Source of the DNA: Lates calcarifer
Taxonomy: Eukaryota > Chordata > Actinopteri > Centropomidae
Length of the DNA stretch: 64,000 nt
Direction of reading: 5' to 3'
Assembly: GCF_001640805.2 (NCBI RefSeq)
Contig: NC_066847.1
Span: forward strand, 19,087,504 to 19,151,503
Shown here: positions 51,201 through 60,200 of the stretch, one piece after another
Position numbering within the stretch: the stretch's first letter is position 1
How the letters are laid out: each line of letters opens with the position of its first letter
Made by a program: the position numbers and the translations under genes
Notes under the pieces: generated by a model
The model's database searches: none
What the model was told of the DNA's origin: nothing
The model's input: the letters and a program-made list of their open reading frames with translations, nothing else

Positions 51201-54200
51201 TAGGGTCTATTTTTAGAGGCTATGGTAGTTAAAAGTGAATTTTCTCCAAAGCAATAAATTGTCTAATTACCTTGGGCCTGGCACCATGATTATGTCCCTA
51301 ACATTACAGTATAGGGGACCACCCTCTGAGTGGCCCGTGAAGTGCTAAAAACACCTCCCCTCTCTACTGCACCACTGAGCCCATGTTGTGCCAGAACCAA
51401 CAAAAAACTCTGTGTACAGACTGAGTAGAATCCAAACTCATCTTAGATTGAGATTTTGAAATGACATCTTTCAGGATCACTAAGGCAGAGCACATAAAAA
51501 GAAAAGATTCAGATAAATAAGGAAGCCAGCTACCTTGCAGTTTGTCCTTGCTAGTAGCAACAAAAAACACTTATTACATCTCATAGTAGAGGACAAACAA
51601 CCTACTGACTTTATTTCCAAAGCCTTACCACTAGTGGCTCTGTAAAGACGCTTGCAGTTGTTGTTGACACATTTCTAAAATCCAAAAATACCAACTTCAT
51701 GGAGGCGCTAAAGGAAAAATCAGCAGGCTTCATCCTTCAGGGAAAATAAATGTCTATACACAATATTCATCTATCCAATAGGTGTTGAGATAATTCATTG
51801 TGGATCAAAAGGGGACCAACCACATGACTGGCATTGCCATCCCCAGAGCCATGCAGTGGCATAGCTAAAAGTGTTTTGAAGTGTGTCATTAAGACAAAAA
51901 AATTATCTTCTTGGGAGCATGAATAGTAGATGCCATCTTGCCTAGGACCAAAGTGTTAGACTGGAAAACTAGCAGACAAAGGAAGGACGGGGAAACAATA
52001 GCGCCCTTTTCTGATGTTGCTTCATCTTTTTTAGCTTCACCATCTTAGATGGCTTGAATGCTCTCAGTTTTCCCAAACTGATCAATAGCAGAGCTCACAG
52101 CATGAGCGTATTTTAGACATAACAAAGTCAGACACATTTTCATGTGCCTACTTGCCTCAATTGTATCAATATTATGGCAAAGGCTATGGAGCCATGCTTG
52201 CAATTACTTTCAATCTAGCGAGAAGACTTGATGACATATATATGGACATTATGAGCCAAACAATTTTTACTGCATATCCAGCATTGTAAGAAGTTATTAC
52301 TATAAATTTTTCATGGTTACAATAGATTTTAGTTCTTGTCTGAAGATGAGGTTATTGGCATGCTAGATGGTAGTTTTACTTAAAGTACAGTCTTGTGTGT
52401 TGTTAACTGATCAGCAAACTTTGTGTAGTTGTGTCTTTTGTGTATATTTGGCAGAAAAGAGCAGGGTCATAGTCTGTGAGTTATGTGTTATGTGCTCCAG
52501 GAATTCTGATATTTCAACCAAGTCATTTTTCCCAAACCTATGATGACGCCATGATGAATCCCGAGTCCCGGCCCTGCTTCTGCTTAGCCTCCACTTTGTA
52601 GCTTCCAAAGTCAAGACGAAATGAAAAAGGAAATTCATTTTGTTCCCTTTGCCTCTTTTTTATAACGTCTAGATTATATATTGCTCGTCCCAGCGTGGTT
52701 TTCCACACTGATCCAGATCTTCGCTACCTGTCTTTCAACTCATGCTCTTTGAAAGTCTCTTGTTTGGGTTCAAGCCCCATGACCTGCTGTTTGGCTTGGC
52801 AGAGGGGACTGTCTGAATTTGTCACAGGGTCTAATGTTCTTGCCATGCCACACACTCCACATTCACTCCCTCTGCTCTCTGGAATAATATTGTAAAAATC
52901 CTTAAGCCCTCGTTCATCCGTGAGTCCAAACTCTGCTACGCTGCCTCCAATCATGATTCCAGATTAGCTAAGGGCTGATGACACTGGAATTCCTCTTAAG
53001 TTTCCAAACTCAAAAGAATATCCTTTGATTAGTTTCCACTGGGGTCTTGGATAATTGGCCTATCATAGTCAGCATCAATGGTTTATCATCACTCAGCATC
53101 AAAGCACAAAGGAATCCTAATTTTCAATAAGTGGTTAGCTCCATAATTTGGGCAAAGACACTGCAGACTGTCATGCACAAAGTCGTGATCCAAACTGCTC
53201 CAATCTGTTCAGCAGACACAGACTGGAGGGCTCTACTCTGTCTGCTTTCCTACTGTATGTGAGGTACTGCTGGTTTGTAAAGCAAGGATTTGTTTAAAGA
53301 CTGATCACAAAGACAAATGAGTGTATTTTCAGTTCATATAGACCCCTGTTTTCTCTCCAATTTTCTTTTTAATTTTTTCTCCTGTTTATCTTGATTTTTT
53401 TTTAGTTTTCTAGGTTTTTCTGATTTGTCTTTTCTCCTTCTTTTAACTAGCAGGCTATGCTAGTTTGAAATCAAATGGTCAAACCAAGGGCATGATTTAC
53501 ACAGGGACTTTGGGTACGTGTTTGAATACTAACGCGCTAAACTAAGATGGTGACCATGGTATATATCATACCTGCTAAACAGCACTGTGCTGTCACTGTG
53601 AGCAGGTTAGCATGCTATTGTCAGCCTTTAGGTGAAAGCATTATTGTCCCTAAATACAGCCTCACAACCTTAAAGAGAATGGAGCTGATCATAAATGAGC
53701 TTTCTATTATGGAAACTAAACATGATAATAAATTACACAGCATTTCTTTTATGTGTGTTACACAGCACAATAACCATTTATATCATAATTTGCTGTCCCC
53801 GCTTCTAAAACCATATATGCCTTTGTTTTAATGCATAGTTACACTGTGTGAATTAGACAGTAAAATCTGAACACATCACAGACCCATGTTTGTGGGTTCC
53901 CACATCATCACTACAGGATTCCATTCACTGCTCAGCAATTCATAAAGATAATGAGAGTTAATATTTGGCATACCAGCCGCCAGGTCACTGGTGTGCTTTT
54001 GTGGTTTGTTTTATCATTCAACCCCAAAGCCAGTTCACCCACATGTGCATTTTTTCCTTCTGCAGGACCTGTGAAGGGCAGAATATCAAATATCGCACAT
54101 GCAGTAATGTGGTAAGTTCGGCAAACTCATCTTTATGTAATGGATGTCCATAGAGCTTTCAAGTGGTTCTCTCTTGAGATAAACTGATATGGCAAATTGT

Positions 54201-57200
54201 GATTGAGAATTTAGTGTGGTGGAACTGTGAAAATATTACCAGGGTTTATGGTTAAGGGGTATAATTTTGTGATCTAAGACTCTGTTGTTTGAGAGAAAGT
54301 GAGAAGTAGCGGTGGGGAAACATCAAGCTCCCTTTGTTTTCATTTAATCTGGTAATTACATGCAGCAATCACAACGTCAACCACCAAGATTTGTGACACT
54401 AACAATCTCCTTTCCACATGCAGTGCACATTACCAATCGAGTGATATATTTTGCACAGATTTAAAAAGTATCTAAAATACTCATGTCTGTGTTACCCTCA
54501 GGACTGTCCTCCAGAAACTGGTGATTTCCGTGCCCAGCAGTGTTCGGCTCACGCAGACGTGCGATACCAGGGTCAGTACCATGAGTGGCTGCCTGTGTAC
54601 AATGACCCAGACAACCCCTGCGCTCTCAAGTGCAAAGCCAACGGTTCTGGCCTTGTGGTGGAGCTGGCGCCCAAGGTGCTGGACGGGACTCGTTGCTACA
54701 CCGAGTCCTTGGATATGTGCATCAGTGGAGTCTGCCAGGTAGGAGAAAGAATCTGAGACCTTTATTGTTTTCCACCACAGAGGAGTACACATTTCTTTCT
54801 TTGCATTTATCTATTGGGGAAATCACAAGAAGCCAAAATGCACTTATTGTATACCCACAATATTGTGAAGACAAAATAGAGAGGTGACCCACTCTTAGCT
54901 CTCTTTCAGTGTTTGGACATTTGCACAACTTTAGGGGTTCCAAGAGAGACTTCTCAGAAACCAAAACATGTGATTTAGATCAATTGCTATTAAGAAAATC
55001 TGAAAAATGTATCTTCCAGAGAACACATACCAGTGTGTTGGGAGCAGCCACAGGCTTCGATTTAAGTGAAGGCAGTCTTGGAGAACTTGAGGACAAATAT
55101 GCAGATCACATGGAGTATTTACGCTCTTTGATAGAATAAAAGCTTTCAAGTACTGAGACATCTGGCTTCAGCGGATACTATCCTTTTAGAATTTGTGCCA
55201 TTTTTCGTAGGTAATGACATAATTAGATTTTTATGAAAATGTTTTTTAAGGGTTTACAGTTTAAGACAGAATACAAATTTTTATCAGTAATTGCCAATGG
55301 GAAATTCTATATGAAACATAATTACATTTGTATATTCCATTTATTTATATATTCTTGTCAACACTCCTCTACAGTTCATTTGAATGTGAGAGCTAATAAG
55401 TAAATAAATCCAAGAAAATTCACACACAGTAGGCTGATCTATGTAACATCATGCCATCTGCTTTACAAATGAATACCCAATGAGAATTATAGTTGAGACT
55501 GGGTTTTTGACTGACAGTCCAGGAAATAGTTTAGAATGCATTTTTTCCCGGTTGAATGGAATTACATCCTGAGGCATTGTGTGTGCAGAGACACACAAGG
55601 ATTTTAATGTACTCTCTTACCATGCTTAGAATCACACTGTGGTTTTTGGTTTTTTCTTACCGACAGAGATTGCGAAAAACTCCATCAATCAACTGCGGAT
55701 GGTTGCAGATAATATTTAATAGAAAACAGTGGGGAACAGTTTTTGCAAAAACCATGATTAGCTCAAAGGGGATGTTTTATGCTATCTTAAGAATACAAAC
55801 AATAGTTGTGGTATGAATATGGAAGAAACCAGAGGCTTGTTTGGATAATTTGATTATAACATTTACATGGTATGATGAAAGACATTCTTTTTAAATTTAA
55901 ATCAAAGGTCTAACAGAACCAACATGTTTACTTTCAATGGGACTTGTTTTCATTTTTCCTTGTGTTTCTTCTGTTCTTTTCATATTTTATCATAAGCATC
56001 CTAATAGAGATTTATTTCCAGTCTTTTTAGAAAGGGGGTTCAGAAATCTGGTTGCTGCGCAACTCTTGTTTTTGTTTTTTTTGTTTAGTTGTGCCTTTGC
56101 GTTACAGATTGTAGGTTGTGATCATGAGCTGGGGAGCACAGCAAAGGAGGACAACTGTGGCGTCTGCAGTGGAGATGGCTCATCCTGCCGACTTGTGCGA
56201 GGACACTACAAATCCCAGCACGCTTCAGGAAAAAGTAAAGAGTCTGCACTCAGGCACTTTGATTTGTTCTAATTTAAACACAATTACTTCTATACTTCCA
56301 ATCTAAGTTAAAGGAGATCTCCGCTCCTCTTACACATAAAGTTCAGTTTACTAGTCATGGGGAGCACTACTGGATTAGCTTGGCCTTGACTCAGCTAACA
56401 CACTTTAAAAGGAAAGTCTACAAAGTCTCAGTGATAAACTGTGGGCTTGAGTTAAAAAAATATGAGTAGGAAAGTTCTGATGAAAGATGCTATTAAGTTG
56501 CATTATGGAAAGTGTAGGATTCAGTGATTTTGGAGCTTGACCCATACTAGACTCACTGACTTTTGACTTGTTTTGGTTATCTAATTTCATTCTTGAAGTG
56601 TAATTACAACATTACCTGCTTGTATTGTTTTACCACCTGTAGTTATACTGAGTCAGCTTTTATTGCATTTCATTAAGTACTGATTAGATACCTCCTCATG
56701 CTATTTCTCTCTGCCTGTCTGTTTGTCTCACTCAAGCTGAGGACACAGTTGTCGTCATCCCCTATAAGAGTCGTCATGTGCGTCTGGTTCTGAAAGGCCC
56801 GGATCACTTGTGTAAGTCCTGGTAGGTCCAGGGTGCCCTTCCATCCAAAACAGTTGAACATGATATTTATATTTGGCAGTGTTTTTTATTGCCAAATACT
56901 GCACTTTAAACCCAAGTATTCTGCATGTGCTCTTCAGGTTTTACTGCAGGTCATGCAATTTTTTAATGATGTGTGGTGAAAAAAGAAAATTAGTTTTTCA
57001 TTATACACATTGACCTTTCTAATAAACCTTTTTTAATAAATATCTCACCCAAATAACAATCTATAATTAACCCTTTATTCCTGATAATGGACAAATATAT
57101 TTATATTGGGCTCTCTCATAAAGACTGGTTTTAAAAGTAGCTTGGGGCAGAATAACCACAAGAGCTATTTATTTCTCCCCTTTGCTCTGGCTCTGAGAAG

Positions 57201-60200
57201 ACGTAAGACTTCCAGCAAATATTTCTGATGTCAAAGTATTGGCACCAAACTCCCCACTGAATCAAATCGATAACAAATGTTCCATCTCTGCACCGATCCT
57301 TTGCTCCATGGTTATTTTACAGATACTTTCCTGAGCCAGGCCAAAGGCTCTTCTTTTTCTGAATGGACAGATTTTTCATTAGATATTTCCCCGGTTCTTT
57401 CTCAAATTGTAACCATCTGTCGGCAGATGATGGCTGCCGCTGGTTGCCGCGTATTCCTGTGTTTCCCCGTTGTTTTTGTTTAAATGTCTTTGCTGGAATT
57501 GCACAAGACCTCGTTAGGCCAAGGTTGAAGTGAGGTCAAACAATGGAAAAGCTCACTGCAGTGCTGGCCTGCTCGCAGACCTACATGAGTCTCCTGGCAG
57601 TGCCAAAGTGAGTCTCTTTGCATCCAAACGCAACAGCCACTCTGCACTCTTTGTGTGTAACTGGATCTGACTGAAGACCTGAGATAAATGAATCATCCTC
57701 TGAGTATCTTGACATTTTAATCACTTCTTCACACTTACTTGCAGTTTCATTTTGTTTAAAGTTCACAATAATGATGGAAATGTAAGCAAGAAATGATTAT
57801 GATGAATCAAAGAGAAACTAAAGTCTCATTGTTAATTCATCTTGTAGAGGTCAGTGGCCATGACTACTGTATCTGTTTCTGACCATGATGTGTTCATTGT
57901 GCTCTAGCTGTCTGCTCTGTTTCCTTTTTAGATGTGGAGAGTAAGACTCTACAAGGGGTGAAAGGTGAACTGGACTTAGATACATCTGGCCAGTTCCACC
58001 TGGAGAACACCACCTTAGACTACCAGAAGCTCTCTGATAAGGAGATCCTGAGAATCACTGGCCCACTTGGAGCTGACTTCACTGTCAAAGTAAGTTCTTA
58101 AATACAGAAATTCCACCAACTTAGTTGTGTTGATCAGATTTTCGTATTAACCATGATCAATGTTTACCCCACTCTGCAGTTTTTCTTAGCATTTGGTTGA
58201 CTACCACCACTCTAATCAGTGTCCAATCAGCGTCCAGTCAGCAAGCAGCTGTTTTCAGTGAAAGCATTCAGATAAATCCCCTGTACACTACCTGTTGTGT
58301 TGTGTGGCCAGAAACGCATCTTCAAATGAATGCTGCTGATGTTGGTTGCAATTGCTACTAATTCCTTTAACTTTCTAATTGTTTAACTAAAACCAAAAGC
58401 CTTCAGACTGCTTTTTAAAGGCTTTGCTTGCAAATGATCCCAGTCAGCTTCACTCTACTGAACAACTGACATCACGGGGACATTTTTGTTTTCTTTTCCG
58501 CAGCTTAACTCAAAATTGTAGTTTTTGCAATGCAAAGCTCTGAAAATAGTGCACTGCGGCCAAACTGTGCTCTGATAAGTTCTTGTTTCCATGAACTCTC
58601 GGTGAACTCCTGCGAGTCATGCAGAGTTCAAAGCAGATTTGATTTCGGATGTTTGGATTTGAAGATATCAGTATGTGTGAACCACTTAAATATTAGATGC
58701 AAATGACTTTTTTGTCTACTTGCTCTCTCTGAGGAACAACATATCTCTGAAGCAGTGTGTTATGATGTATTTAATTCATGATGGAACATCATGCCTTGAT
58801 TATCAAATGTCACAATTTACCTACACTATGTGTTATAACATTACACAACATAAATTCAGTAACGGAGCATACGTTTTTGTTTTTTTTTTTTTTTTACAAT
58901 CCAGTGACACAATGGCTATAACATCTTTCTCATCTTCATTGCACACACACACACATTTTCAGACAAGGGCCAGAGAGTGGACATTAAAAATTATACAGGC
59001 CACGGACGGGGAAACGCCTGTGAAAACTTCCCCCCTCATAAACACAAGACTATAAATAGGAATTGAGGAGACAGAAATCTGAGATGCTATAAATGCATCA
59101 TTTCCTGATCTGTTACATGGTGGACAGCCAGCTCGTATCACAACACTGGAAACTGTTTGGACAAATGGAAAATTATATTAAAAAGTTAAAAAGTTCCTGG
59201 ACAGTGTTTCCACTGTAAATGCATGAATGTGAGTGAGTGACAGTGGGATTTGATTTGTGCTTATTGTATGTGTAGGTATAATCTGTCTTTGGGTATTTAT
59301 TCAACATGGTTGAGGTGTGAGGATAGAAGAGAAATGTTTGCTGAAATATTTATGAAACTTACAAAATGTCCTCAGGAATAAGACCAACAAAAACACACAT
59401 GAGCTAATCTGTATTCATTATATAAGTAAAACATTAACAAATTGTCTACTCTGGTCCAGGAAATGATTAATCACTCTCTCTGACTTCTCCTGCTTGTAGA
59501 AATTGGCATTTCAGGTTACTCAGGAGCCAATTACTCCAATGTCTGTGTGTGGAAAAAGAACATCTCTGAATAGATTCCAGTATGTTTCAGTCATCTGTTG
59601 GCACTGTCAGCAAACAAACTACTATGATTTCATTTGCATCAGCTTTTTTTCTCTAATCTCATGTCTTGACTGATTATATCTGAGGAATAGTGACAATGTC
59701 AAGATGACGACTGAGGAATAACCAACAGTGGTTTGGTTGTTTGTAAGCTTAAGAGGAGAGAAACTAGTCTTTTATTATATTTAAAACAATTAGAATTAAA
59801 AGCAGAAAACTCAGACTGAATCATAAATGGCTTTTTTCGACTAATAGTTGCAGCTTCATAAATAATATTGTCATTAAATAGCGTAAAATATGTTGTTGAT
59901 CATTCCCTGAACACGGTCTCTGTAGGTACAGTTTGCCACTGGAGCAGACAGCGTGATTCAGTACATCTACTACCAGCCCATCATCCACCGCTGGAGAGAG
60001 ACTGATTTCTTCCCTTGCTCTGTCACATGTGGTGGAGGTAGGCAAGTAGTTGTACTGCTGGCATTATAAAAATGAACTTAGTACTTGATAGGAGCCAATA
60101 ATATTTACAGTTGACTGTTTTGAAAGCTGTGATGCTAACAGGTTTTCCTCTTTTTCATATCTGAAAAAGAGGAAAACATATATAAGTGCTCAGCTTTGAA

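Larger units (their letters stand above)
48602..54065 (+). other. adamtsl1 intron 2 (5464 nt)
   Basis: It is the largest intron in the visible coding region. It holds two fragments of one fish repeat family (48782 and 53527) and (GT)n/(CA)n tracts about 50625-50650 and 50727-50744. No coding signal is seen. Confidence 0.7.
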
